A stretch of DNA of 64,000 nucleotides from CAVWGP01 sp963754645 (GCA_963754645.1 CAVWGP010000011.1:620001-684000), one strand, 5' to 3'. Positions 1 through 7,413 are shown, counted from the first letter of the stretch. Numbers and translations are program-made. The notes: generated by a model from the sequence alone, not told the origin.

Positions 1-279
1 GCCGGCGAAACGGAATTTCAGCCAGCCGCGCAGCACGTAGATGAAATGCGCGTCCATGTCGTGCCAGTGCCAGCCGGTTTCGGCTTCGAAGGGCTTGAGC
101 GCGCGCGTGTGCTTGACGCCGATGCGGCCGCCAGTGGCGGCAGCCAGGCCGAGATCGCGGTATTCCGTGTCCTCGCGCAAACCTTCGCGGTGGAAGGTGG
201 AGGTATCGATCGTCACCAGATTCAGCTTGGTCGGGCTCGCCGCTTGGTTGCGCGGGCCGGGATAGCGCGTTTCGGTCAT
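1..279 (-). CDS. Cupin-domain protein, partial (C-terminus outside window)
   Basis: The first 93 codons are present and the gene runs off the left edge. The translation carries a cupin-like metal-binding stretch, GWHWHDMDAHFIYVLRGW, with the H-x-H spacing typical of the first cupin motif. The start ATG at 279 lies 9 bases after the stop of the DapA-like gene, so the two are probably co-transcribed as the last genes of the ABC transporter operon. Small cupin proteins often act as isomerases, dioxygenases or sugar/acid-binding proteins, but the substrate cannot be told from this fragment. A role with the neighbouring aldolase in catabolism of the imported compound is an inference. Confidence 0.75.
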   Translation of the reverse strand, partial: MTETRYPGPRNQAASPTKLNLVTIDTSTFHREGLREDTEYRDLGLAAATGGRIGVKHTRALKPFEAETGWHWHDMDAHFIYVLRGWLKFRFAG

Positions 280-287
280 GGCGCCGC

Positions 288-1238
288 TCACTCGCCCGCG
301 GCGGCGCGAAGCTGGCCGAGCAGGCCGGCGGCGAGCGCCAGCTTGCCGAGTTCGGCGCGCTCGGCTTCGTCGACGCCGAGCTGCGGCGGCCGGCATTCGG
401 CGTGGCGGAAGATGCCCTGCATGACCAGCACTTCCTTCATGCGCGGCCGGTAATCGCGGATCGGCGCGCGCCAGCAATAGCGCGCCAGCGGGCCGAGGCG
501 GCCCCATATCTCGAAGGCGGTGGCGAAATCGCGCGCCAGCACGGCGTTGTGCATGCGGATGATCTGGTCGGTCGCCGTGCCGGCGAAGCCGATCAGCGCC
601 CCGTCGCAGCCCATGATCATGGCTTCGAGGATGAAGGTGTCGCTGCCGGTCAAGACGCCGATCTTGCGCGGAAGCTTGCGCGCCGCGTCGATGGTCTCGA
701 CGGTCTTGGTGGTGTCGAACGACGCTTCCTTGAGGCCGAGGAATTGCGGGATCGTGGCGAGGCGCGCCAGCGTGTCGGGCGGAAAATTCGGCCCCCAGGC
801 CACCGGAAATTGAAAGCCGACGATCGGCAGGCCCACGCCCTCGGCGATCGCCGCGTGATAGCGGTAGATCATCTCGGACGGCACCGGATTGCCGAGGAAG
901 GTGGGGAAGGGCGGGAACACCGCGAAGCCCTCCGCACCCGCCGCCTTCAATTCCTTGCCGAAGGCGACGGCGTCGGCGGTCGATCCGGTGATCAGGCCCG
1001 AGACCAGGGCGCAGGCGCCGCCGATGGCCTCGCGCGACACGCGCACGACCTCGAGCATCTCGGCGCGGCTCAGCGACGGGCCTTCGCTCGCGTCCATGTT
1101 CATGGCGATGGCGAGCGGCTTGGTCTTGGCGATCCACGCCATGTAACTTCTGAGATTGTCCCAGTCGATCGAGAAGTCCGGCTTCATCGGCAGCATGGGG
1201 GCGGCGACGATGCCTTTGAACGGCGTCAGCGAGGGCAT
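288..1238 (-). CDS. DapA/NanA-superfamily (class I aldolase) protein with altered active site
   Basis: The 316-residue protein has the length and fold signature of the dihydrodipicolinate synthase/N-acetylneuraminate lyase family. The Schiff-base lysine is K170 in LGLKEAS. The usual catalytic tyrosine of the YNxP motif is replaced by Phe142 (GFQFP), exactly 28 residues before the lysine as in DapA, and the TTGE-type motif reads ASEG. It is therefore unlikely to be the lysine-pathway DapA; dapD and dapE lie far away. It follows a taurine-type ABC ATPase by about 20 bases and precedes a cupin gene, which suggests catabolism of the imported substrate. Members of this superfamily include aldolases, lyases and hydratases acting on keto acids; the real substrate is unknown. 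Confidence 0.85.
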   Translation of the reverse strand: MPSLTPFKGIVAAPMLPMKPDFSIDWDNLRSYMAWIAKTKPLAIAMNMDASEGPSLSRAEMLEVVRVSREAIGGACALVSGLITGSTADAVAFGKELKAAGAEGFAVFPPFPTFLGNPVPSEMIYRYHAAIAEGVGLPIVGFQFPVAWGPNFPPDTLARLATIPQFLGLKEASFDTTKTVETIDAARKLPRKIGVLTGSDTFILEAMIMGCDGALIGFAGTATDQIIRMHNAVLARDFATAFEIWGRLGPLARYCWRAPIRDYRPRMKEVLVMQGIFRHAECRPPQLGVDEAERAELGKLALAAGLLGQLRAAAGE

Positions 1239-1258
1239 GGTTTATCTCCCAAAAAGAA

Positions 1259-2113
1259 TTAGCGCAATTTGGCGGCGGCGCGTTTCAACACGCCGCGTTC
1301 GAGGAAGAGGGCGGTAATCGCGTCGGCCGGCGGCGCGAAGCCGGCGAGCTTGCGGCCGTCGAAGCCGCGCGGCCGCGGCAGCGCCACCGGCACGATGCGG
1401 TCGATCTTGCCGGGCCGCGCCGTCATCACCAGAACACGGTCCGCGAGCAGCACGGCCTCGTCGATGCTGTGGGTGACGAACAGCACGGTCTTGCCGGTTT
1501 CGAGCCACAGCGCTTCGAGATCGATGCGCATCTGCTCGCGCGTCAGCGCGTCGAGCGCGCCGAACGGCTCGTCCATCAGCAGCAGCGGCGGATCGTGGAT
1601 CAGCGCACGCACGATCGCCGTGCGCTGGCGCATGCCGCCCGAAAGCTCGCGCGGATAGCGGTTCCAGAATTCGCCGAGGCCGACGCGCTCCAGCAGATCG
1701 CGTGCCCGGCCGCGGAATTTCGCCGCGGCGCCGCCGCGCAGCTCGATCTGGATCAGCACATTGTCGAGCACGGTGCGCCATTCGAGCAGCACCGGGCTCT
1801 GGAACACGATGCCGAGCTCGGTCACCGGCCCCGTCACCGCCTTGCCGTTGACCTCGACCGTGCCGGCGCTGGCCGCAACAAGGCCGGCGACGATGCGCAG
1901 CAGCGTGCTCTTGCCGCAGCCCGACGGCCCGACGATGGCGAGAAATTCGCCCTTGCGGATTTCGAGATCGATGCCGTCGAGCGCGTCGGTGCGAGTGCCC
2001 CGCCGCTCGAAGATCTTGGCCAAGCCGGAAACGCGGATCAAGGCCGGCGAGATCGCGGCCGGACCTTGCGGGCCCGGACGCGATATCTCCGCCACAGCGG
2101 CCGCCGGCGTCAT
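1259..2113 (-). CDS. ABC transporter ATP-binding protein (SsuB/TauB/NrtD family)
   Basis: This cytoplasmic ATPase energises the neighbouring permease. It shows Walker A GPSGCGKS, signature LSGGMRQR, Walker B LLLMDEP and the switch histidine in VTHSIDEA, all in the arrangement of nitrate/sulfonate/taurine importers. The open frame extends further upstream, but the ATG at 2113 (MTPAAAVAEIS) is preferred because it lies 12 bases after the stop of the binding-protein gene, while longer starts would overlap that gene. The operon order in transcription is permease, binding protein, ATPase, aldolase, cupin. The substrate is not evident; this family carries aliphatic sulfonates, taurine, pyrimidine precursors and related small molecules. 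Confidence 0.88.
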   Translation of the reverse strand: MTPAAAVAEISRPGPQGPAAISPALIRVSGLAKIFERRGTRTDALDGIDLEIRKGEFLAIVGPSGCGKSTLLRIVAGLVAASAGTVEVNGKAVTGPVTELGIVFQSPVLLEWRTVLDNVLIQIELRGGAAAKFRGRARDLLERVGLGEFWNRYPRELSGGMRQRTAIVRALIHDPPLLLMDEPFGALDALTREQMRIDLEALWLETGKTVLFVTHSIDEAVLLADRVLVMTARPGKIDRIVPVALPRPRGFDGRKLAGFAPPADAITALFLERGVLKRAAAKLR

Positions 2114-2124
2114 GCGCCGCCGGC

Positions 2125-3098
2125 TTATTTCGGCAGGAACTCGTTGGTGTGGAACGACATCGCCGCTTCCTTGGTTTCGAGGCCGCGATAGCGCTTGAGC
2201 AAATCCATCGTCGCCGTCCAATCGGCCTCGGCGCCGTAGCCGATGCCCTTGCCTTTCGCGGCCGGCGATTCGGTCAAGCCGAGATCGACGACGAGCTGTT
2301 TCTTGGTCGACTCGCGGTTGAGATCGGGCTTGACCTTGAGCGCCGCGTCGATCGCGGCATCGGGATTCTTCGCCGCTTCCTCCCAGGATTTGACGCTGGC
2401 GCGCACGAAGCGGCGCACCATGTCGCCCTGGTCCTTGATCGTCGAGGTCTTGGCCAGGATCGTCATGCCCACGGTGTTGGCGCCGTGATCGGCGAAGCGC
2501 AGCGCCGCCGCCTTGGCGCCCTTCGCCTCGATCAGGAAAAACTGGTCGTCGATGCCGCCCAACAGCGCGTCGGCGCGTTTTTCCAGCACGGCCACGACCT
2601 TGGTCGGCGGATCGACTTGCAGGAGCTTGATCTTGCTCATATCGAGCTTGTTATGAGCGACGAGGGCGGGCAGGAGCTGGGTGAGCGCGTCGCCGGCCGT
2701 CACCGCCAGCGTTTTGCCTTCGAGATCCTTGGGCGTCTTGATATTGGCGTCGGCGAGCGAAATGACGCCGAAGCCCGAGGTGTTGAGCAACGACATCACC
2801 GATTTGATCTCGGCACCTTTCGAGGCGAGCAGCATCAGGCTGCCGGCATCGGCCATGCCGAAGGTCTCCGAGCCCGCCGCCACGATCTGCACCGTGTTGG
2901 CCGAGCCGCGGCCCTCGTTGATGGTGAAATCGATCTTCTCGGCGGCGTAAAAGCCCTTTTCCTTGCCGAGATAGAACGGCGTGTGCAAGCCGCCCAGATA
3001 CCAATTGAGCCGCAGCGAAACCTTGTCCTGCGCCTGCGCCGCCGAAGCCAAGGACGAGCGCGCCGAGCGCGGCCAGCAGACAACGATGATTTGTTCAT
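2125..3098 (-). CDS. ABC transporter substrate-binding protein (NMT1/SsuA-like), signal peptide frame-broken
   Basis: The mature part, from QDKVSLRLNW onward, is a typical NMT1/THI5-like periplasmic binding protein of about 300 residues, with the LNWYLGGLHTPFYLGKEKGF start and a GVISLADANIKTPKDLEGKT hinge region. The continuous frame opens with an unlikely leader. Starting at ATG 3098 (MNKSSL) and changing frame twice gives a normal signal peptide ending ALVLASAAQAQ. Two single-base errors in the leader, near 3080 and 3045, are therefore likely. The protein would deliver its ligand to the permease at 3742-4560. Similar proteins bind hydroxymethylpyrimidine precursors, sulfonates or riboflavin; the ligand is not predictable here. 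Confidence 0.85.
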
Positions 3099-3138
3099 GC
3101 GTTCCTCCCAATTTTTTGCGGCGGCGCGCGCCGCCCGC

Positions 3139-3239
3139 TTACGCCAAGGCAGGCCCGTCTTGTCCCGGCTGCTGCGAAACGTGCCACGGAATGACCAGCC
3201 GTTCCAGCCTCGACGAAGTCGTAGAGTTCTATACCGACC
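3139..3239 (-). pseudogene. 3' remnant of a second ABC permease gene
   Basis: Read on the minus strand, this piece encodes a permease tail, IELYDFVE followed after a frame change by LERLVIPWHVSQQPG and a TAA stop. It matches the end of the intact permease (LALYYAVELLERLIIPWHVS). The last 66 bases differ from the intact copy at only 5 positions, while the part further upstream is more diverged and ends at the DUF2283 stop codon. I infer that a second tandem permease gene once stood here, as in the TPP-enzyme cluster of this window, and was mostly replaced by the DUF4258/DUF2283 pair. Confidence 0.6.
3143..3208. repeat. Direct repeat, copy 1 (permease 3' end)
   Basis: This 66-base segment matches 3746-3811 with 5 mismatches and lies 603 bases from it. 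The shared part encodes the last 21 or so permease codons. The two copies flank the DUF4258/DUF2283 pair. Confidence 0.85.
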
Positions 3240-3437
3240 CTAAGCGGCGATTTGCTCGAACGAGAATTGCGGTATGTCGGCGCGGTCGCGCGCGTGCTCG
3301 ATCGTCAGCGCGACGATGTTGCCGGCGGCGTCGAGGTCTAGCACCGTGTCCTCGTCAAGGTCTCTTGTTTCGGCGACGGCGGCGGCGCGGAACTCGATAT
3401 AGAGCGTGTCCGTGTCCTGGAAGTATTTTATCTTCAT
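3240..3437 (-). CDS. DUF2283 small protein (putative antitoxin-like partner)
   Basis: A 65-residue protein starting MKIKYFQDTDTLYIEF, followed by ETRDLDEDTVLDLDAAGNIVA and an IEHARDRADI tail. This is the complete DUF2283 pattern. It overlaps the upstream DUF4258 gene by four bases (ATGA), showing translational coupling. In many genomes DUF4258 and DUF2283 genes sit together and are suspected to form a toxin-antitoxin-like pair; this role is not proven and no DNA-binding domain is visible here. The pair interrupts a transporter operon next to a truncated permease copy, which suggests arrival by recombination. Confidence 0.8.
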   Translation of the reverse strand: MKIKYFQDTDTLYIEFRAAAVAETRDLDEDTVLDLDAAGNIVALTIEHARDRADIPQFSFEQIAA

Positions 3438-3670
3438 GTTTTGAAGGACCTGTCGAAGAAAGCATTGTGGACGGTTTCGCGGTCCGGAAGCAAGACGACG
3501 CGAAGCACCTTGCCGCCGGCCTCGGGTATCGGTCCCCATCGTCGCACGCGCCCGTCGCGCTGGACCATTTCTTTCGCCGGCTGCCGGACGATACGCTCGA
3601 TCCATTCGAGGCGAATGCTCGCGCGATCCGGGCGCTGACGCATCGCAAGGAAGTACTGCGTAAACTGCAT
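3434..3670 (-). CDS. DUF4258 small protein (putative RelE-like toxin)
   Basis: A 78-residue protein with the DUF4258 signature: RLEWIERIVRQPAKEM, then DGRVRRWGPIPEAGGKVLRV and a C-terminal VHNAFFDRSF. DUF4258 proteins are small, basic and similar in outline to RelE-fold RNases, and they commonly precede a DUF2283 gene, as here with a four-base overlap. A toxin role is an inference from this pairing. No promoter is obvious in the 71 bases separating it from the permease stop, so it may depend on transporter-operon transcription. Confidence 0.75.
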   Translation of the reverse strand: MQFTQYFLAMRQRPDRASIRLEWIERIVRQPAKEMVQRDGRVRRWGPIPEAGGKVLRVVLLPDRETVHNAFFDRSFKT

Positions 3671-3741
3671 TTTGCAAGCCTAGCGGGCATCGCGCCGAAT
3701 TCGCCGGAGCCATTGCGCCCAATTTCCGAAGCGGCAAGCAG

Positions 3742-4560
3742 CTATGCCAAGGCAGGCCCATTCGGTCCCGGCTGCTGCGAAACGTGCCACGGAATGATCA
3801 GCCGTTCCAGCAATTCCACGGCGTAGTAAAGCGCCAAGCCGATCAGGCTGAGGACGATGACGAGGGCGAATACCATCGAGGTGTTGAGATCGCCGTTGTA
3901 TTGCAGCAGGAGATAGCCGAGGCCCTTGGTCGAGGCGACGAATTCGGCGACGACGGCGGCCGTGGCGGCGAGCGCGGCGCCCACCTTCAAGCCGGTGAAG
4001 ATCGCGGGCAGCGCCTGGGGCAGGCGGATCTTGAGGAACATGCGCCAGCCGGCGGCGCCCGTGGTGCGCGCGAAATCCATGATCTCGGGATCGAGCGCCT
4101 TGAAGCCCGCGATGCTGCCGACGACGATGGGGAAGAAGCACAGCAGGAACACCAGCATCATCTTCGGCGCGAAACCGTCGCCGAACCAGATGATGAACAG
4201 CGGCGCCACCGCGATCTTGGGCACGATCTGCAGGAAAACGACGACCGGATAGACCGAACGTTCGAGCGCGCGCGAATAGACCACCCAGAGCGCCAGCGGC
4301 ACCGACACCGCGATGCCGAGCGCGTAGCCGGCGAGAATTTCCCAGGTCGTGATCAGCGCATTGTCAAGCACGATATCGGTGCGCTTCCAGAATTCCACCG
4401 CGATCTTGGTCGGCGGCGGCAGCAGATATTCCTTCACGCCGAAAATTTGGACCGCGAATTCCCAGACCAGGAAGAGCACGGCGAAGGACGCGATCATGCC
4501 GAGGCGGAAGCGCTCGGCGAGGCGCGCCAGCCCGCGCGTGAGATCGGCCGGTCTCGTCAT
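3742..4560 (-). CDS. ABC transporter permease (SsuC/TauC family)
   Basis: A 272-residue inner-membrane permease with about six hydrophobic segments and the EAA-type cytoplasmic loop around ARTTGAAGWRMFLKIRLPQA, the site that contacts the ATPase. The start ATG at 4560 (MTRPADLTRG) is chosen over an in-frame upstream start because a GAGGTG stretch lies just upstream of it. It is the first gene of the minus-strand operon, with the DUF433 gene divergent on the other side. The last 66 bases are duplicated at 3143-3208, where a second permease copy appears to have been truncated. Confidence 0.9.
   Translation of the reverse strand: MTRPADLTRGLARLAERFRLGMIASFAVLFLVWEFAVQIFGVKEYLLPPPTKIAVEFWKRTDIVLDNALITTWEILAGYALGIAVSVPLALWVVYSRALERSVYPVVVFLQIVPKIAVAPLFIIWFGDGFAPKMMLVFLLCFFPIVVGSIAGFKALDPEIMDFARTTGAAGWRMFLKIRLPQALPAIFTGLKVGAALAATAAVVAEFVASTKGLGYLLLQYNGDLNTSMVFALVIVLSLIGLALYYAVELLERLIIPWHVSQQPGPNGPALA
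3746..3811. repeat. Direct repeat, copy 2 (3' end of the intact permease)
   Basis: Partner of 3143-3208, with 5 differences in 66 bases, lying inside the intact permease. Together the copies bracket the DUF4258/DUF2283 insertion. Confidence 0.85.
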
Positions 4561-4705
4561 GCGCGTCACCTCGATTTCCCCGCGCGACGTTACGGAGCGC
4601 GGCGGACGGGCGTCAAGGCGCAGCCCTCGATCGATCGCGCCCAAATCGGCGACGCCGGAGCAGCGCTCGCTGGCGCTTCGCCGCTCAGTTCCCTATGCTG
4701 AGGCG

Positions 4706-5413
4706 ATGAACGTCAGCCCCAGGAAAGCCGCCGCCGCGAGCGACCGACGAGACCTCCCCGCCTATTCGCTTGCCGAAGCGGCCCGCTACCTGCGGCTGCC
4801 GCCGGCGACGCTGCGATCGTGGATCTTGGGGCGCCATTACCCAACGGCGAAGGGTGCCGGCCGATTCCCCCCGCTGATCCGGCCGGCGTCGCGGCGGCCG
4901 CCGCTGCTCTCGTTCTCGAACCTGATCGAGGCCCATGTGCTGCGGTCGCTCAGGATCGAGCACGAAATCTCGGTCAAGGCAGTGAGAAGCGCCTTGGACT
5001 ATGCCGAAGCGAGCATCGGCATCGATCGCCTCTTGTTGCGCGAAGAGCTGCGCACCCACGCCGGCAAGGTCTTCCTCGACCGTTACGGCGCGCTGATCGA
5101 GCTTTCGGCGTCCGGCCAGCTCGCGATGCGCCATCTGCTCGCGCGGCATTTGCGGCGGGTCGAATGGGATTCGTCGCGGTATCCCGTGCGGCTCTATCCG
5201 TTTCTCTCAGCCTACGCAGCGGAAGAGGAACGGCCGATCGCGATCGATCCGCGCATCGCGTTCGGGCGGCCGGTGGTGCTGCGCAAGGGCATCTCGACCT
5301 CGGCGATCGCCGACCGCATCGACGCCGGCGAATCGGTCGACGAGATCGCCGCCGACTACGAGCTCGGCGCGCCGGAGATCGAGCAGGCCGCGCTCTACGA
5401 GCGGGCGGCTTGA
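4706..5413 (+). CDS. DUF433 antitoxin with N-terminal helix-turn-helix
   Basis: A 235-residue protein. Residues about 15-50 (AYSLAEAARYLRLPPATLRS) look like a MerR-type winged helix. The C-terminal 60 residues are a DUF433 domain: IAIDPRIAFGRPVVLRKGIS, then IADRIDAGESVDEIAADYEL. DUF433 proteins are usually the antitoxins of PIN-like (VapC45/DUF5615) toxins encoded immediately downstream. Here the expected toxin begins at 5410 in the overlapping frame but is cut after about 30 codons, so this is probably an orphan antitoxin. The gene diverges from the transporter operon, with about 145 bases between the two starts. Confidence 0.82.
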   Translation: MNVSPRKAAAASDRRDLPAYSLAEAARYLRLPPATLRSWILGRHYPTAKGAGRFPPLIRPASRRPPLLSFSNLIEAHVLRSLRIEHEISVKAVRSALDYAEASIGIDRLLLREELRTHAGKVFLDRYGALIELSASGQLAMRHLLARHLRRVEWDSSRYPVRLYPFLSAYAAEEERPIAIDPRIAFGRPVVLRKGISTSAIADRIDAGESVDEIAADYELGAPEIEQAALYERAA

Positions 5414-5498
5414 CGCTTGTCTATTTCACCGATCGCGACCTCGGCAACCTATTCCCGGAAATCCTGAGGTCTCACGGCCTCAGGGTCGAGCAGCACCG
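5410..5498 (+). pseudogene. Truncated PIN-like (DUF5615/VapC45-type) toxin
   Basis: A TTG start overlapping the DUF433 stop opens a frame reading LVYFTDRDLGNLFPEILRSH, then GLRVEQH, the N-terminus of DUF5615 PIN-like toxins including the acidic D of FTDRDLG. Similarity stops at about residue 30, precisely where a palindromic mini-element begins. The remaining roughly 100 residues of a normal toxin, including its other acidic residues, are absent. Confidence 0.7.
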
Positions 5499-5506
5499 AA
5501 ATAAAA

Positions 5507-5626
5507 GGGACGCAACCCTATATTTTATAGCGATCGGCCACCAGTCTTGCGGCCAGCCGGCGAACATGGCGGACTTTCCACGCGATAGACTGAGCGGCGG
5601 CGATAGCAAACAAAGGTTTGCGTCCC
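5507..5626. repeat. Small palindromic element (non-autonomous, MITE- or REP-like)
   Basis: The left end gggacgcaaccct (5507-5519) and the right end ggtttgcgtccc (5615-5626) are near-perfect inverted repeats, each flanked by AT-rich aaat/tatt bases. The roughly 120-base element has no coding content of its own and sits exactly at the truncation point of the PIN-like toxin. It may be a mobilised hairpin of the kind associated with REP-type tyrosine transposases; no transposase is present in this window. Confidence 0.55.
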
Positions 5627-5653
5627 CTATTCCGAGATTTGGTGGTGCGTCTG

Positions 5654-6412
5654 ATGGCTGAGTTGGACCTGAAAAAAGCTATAGTCCCGATACTCGCGTT
5701 TCGACGCGAGGGAACCGGATTGGAATCGACACCGGGAGCTAAATTTTTGGGCACGGGATTCTTTGTCGGCCGTGCGGGCGACTTACATTTGATTAGCGCC
5801 AAACACGTCTTCGGCTATGCCCTTCAGGCTGGCGAGGTCTACGCGATAGTCTTTCCTGGCGAACGCCAGTTCGGCTTGATTCAACTCGTTCAAGTACTTG
5901 TTGCCGTGGACTTTGATGTGGCGGTATGCAAGCTCACTACCCAAGAAATTCCTGGGGCGATTCCACTCGCTCTTGCGGACTTCGACCCATCCCTGAATGC
6001 GGATTTGATATGCTTCGAATACAGCACGTCGCGAATTGAACGCCCTCGCCCAGGTCATACGCATATCGCGTTCGAACCGCTTTCGCACAAGGGCAACATT
6101 GTGCGCTCTTACACAAGTACATTTCCTGAGCGGACGCCAACGCCGTCGTTTCTAACGTCCTTTCCTGCTCTACAGGGGGCGAGCGGTGCTCCGGTCTTGG
6201 TGCGCACGGAGAAGAAAAACTTTGGTGTTTGCGGGATGATCGTTGGAAACCTTGGGCTTGAGCCTCAGCCGGCTCAGGTGATCGCAATTCAGGATGGCGA
6301 CAGGGTCATCGAGGAGGTCAAATACTACCTCCCTTACGGGAAAGCCTTGAACCGGGAGACATTAATTGGATGCCTCAATGACATGGCCGTTTCGTTCGCC
6401 TACGCCGAGTAG
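5654..6412 (+). CDS. Trypsin-like serine protease domain protein
   Basis: A 252-residue cytoplasmic-type protein with no signal peptide. A chymotrypsin-fold catalytic triad is visible: His51 in SAKHVF, Asp88 in DFDVAV and Ser177 in GASGAPV. The ATG at 5654 is preferred to a TTG at 5618, which lies inside the palindromic element. Base use is visibly more AT-rich than neighbouring genes, suggesting horizontal gain. A one-pass membrane protein follows 29 bases later, so the two may form one unit. Stand-alone intracellular trypsin-like proteases occur in defence and stress modules, but no such role is shown here. Confidence 0.75.
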   Translation: MAELDLKKAIVPILAFRREGTGLESTPGAKFLGTGFFVGRAGDLHLISAKHVFGYALQAGEVYAIVFPGERQFGLIQLVQVLVAVDFDVAVCKLTTQEIPGAIPLALADFDPSLNADLICFEYSTSRIERPRPGHTHIAFEPLSHKGNIVRSYTSTFPERTPTPSFLTSFPALQGASGAPVLVRTEKKNFGVCGMIVGNLGLEPQPAQVIAIQDGDRVIEEVKYYLPYGKALNRETLIGCLNDMAVSFAYAE

Positions 6413-6441
6413 CTGCACCGTACATCGCCTAGGAGAAGCGC

Positions 6442-6804
6442 ATGAGCATTGAAACATGGACGCTGATATTCGCTGCTCTAACGGCGATATTTACATTCGT
6501 CGTGGCGGTCTGCTCGGTGTTGGTCTATCTCGCGTATTACAGAATCGAGTGGTTAACCGGCGCGATGGAAAGTCATTCCGATTTTCAACGTTGGATGAAG
6601 ATACAGGAATGGAACGCGCAGCATCCCGATAAATCGCTCAAGGCGATCTGGTGGGATTGGTCTCGCGGGGAGCCTCCATTCGAAGAAGGCGAACGCCCTG
6701 TCCACGCGGCACCCGTGGCCCGCAGCGTCATTCGCATCGGAGTGCCTATCGATCTTCGGCAGCGACGACCATCTGCATGGGATCGTCTGAAATTTTGGCG
6801 CTAG
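6442..6804 (+). CDS. Small one-pass membrane protein of unknown function
   Basis: A 120-residue protein with one strong hydrophobic segment at about residues 8-33 (FAALTAIFTFVVAVCSVLVY) and a soluble tail containing WDWSRGEPPFEEGE. A good ribosome binding site, aggag, lies 6 bases before the ATG. I do not recognise the family. It sits 29 bases after the trypsin-like protease and shares its AT-richer composition, so it may anchor or respond to that protease; this is inference only. Confidence 0.65.
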   Translation: MSIETWTLIFAALTAIFTFVVAVCSVLVYLAYYRIEWLTGAMESHSDFQRWMKIQEWNAQHPDKSLKAIWWDWSRGEPPFEEGERPVHAAPVARSVIRIGVPIDLRQRRPSAWDRLKFWR

Positions 6805-6929
6805 GCTTCAGTAAAGCGCCGCTGAATTGACCTAAGATTGTCGCCGACGCATCCGTCCAGCACTGAGCAACGGGTTATCAGGGTCAGAGTAAAATTTACA
6901 ATCGAGGTTGGTCGCAGCTCGCCAAGAGC

Positions 6930-7283
6930 TCAGGCCGCCTTGCGCGCCCGGGGCCGCACGTCGCGCTCGATTTCGCCGCGGTTTTCGCGCTCGGCGACTT
7001 CGAGGTCGTAGGCGCTTTGCAAATTGATCCAGAACCGCGCCGACGTGCCGAAATAGCGGCCGAGGCGAAGCGCGCTGTCGGCGCTGATGCTGCGCTTGCC
7101 GTTGACGATCGGGCCGGCCCGCCGGATCGATCCAACGGATCGATCCGCGTCGCTGATCCGGCCCGGCGGGACGCGCAGCTCGCGGGCGAGCTTGTTGATG
7201 CTGAGCCCGAGCGGCTCCAGCAGCTCGTCCTTGAGGATTTCGCCGGGGTGGATCGGGGGCAGAAGCCGCTTCTTTCGCGCCAT
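6930..7283 (-). CDS. higA: HigA-family antitoxin with in-frame insertion
   Basis: A 117-residue XRE-type protein that begins LPPIHPGEILKDELLEPLGL and ends with RYFGTSARFWINLQSAYDLE, both diagnostic of HigA antitoxins. Between RISD and IVNGKRSI, normally adjacent in this family, lie 13 extra residues (ADRSVGSIRRAGP). They fall between the two helices of the helix-turn-helix, so DNA binding may be altered. The toxin gene higB, normally just upstream, is not recognisable in 7284-7573. This is probably an orphan, possibly inactive antitoxin, although the frame is otherwise intact. Confidence 0.78.
   Translation of the reverse strand: MARKKRLLPPIHPGEILKDELLEPLGLSINKLARELRVPPGRISDADRSVGSIRRAGPIVNGKRSISADSALRLGRYFGTSARFWINLQSAYDLEVAERENRGEIERDVRPRARKAA
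7110..7148. repeat. In-frame palindromic insertion in higA (39 bp)
   Basis: These 39 bases (3 x 13) contain cggatcgatcc at 7123-7133 and again at 7136-7146. They form an inverted repeat pair (7123-7133 with 7137-7147) around a very short centre and add exactly 13 codons. The design resembles palindromic elements that insert into coding sequences without breaking the frame. Confidence 0.65.
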
Positions 7284-7367
7284 GATACCGTTCCACGCCT
7301 CTATCCAGACTACCCCGCCATTGATACCCGGACTATCCCCGCCATTGAAGGGTCGTCGGGCGCCGGC

Positions 7368-7413
7368 GCCGAAGGCCGCCAACGCCAAAGCCGAAAATTT
7401 GGCGGCCTTCGGC
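7368..7413. repeat. Intergenic hairpin repeat, copy A
   Basis: Arms gccgaaggccgccaa (7368-7382) and ttggcggccttcggc (7399-7413) pair perfectly over 15 bases with a 16-base loop. A second copy with the same arms and loop length lies at 7504-7545. Confidence 0.8.

Noticed and set aside
288..1238. Lysine-pathway dapA
   Set aside because: The catalytic tyrosine and TTGE-type motif are altered and the gene sits in a transporter operon.
5518..5802. Minus-strand frame across the mini-element and protease start
   Set aside because: It crosses two unrelated units and overlaps the better-supported protease gene.
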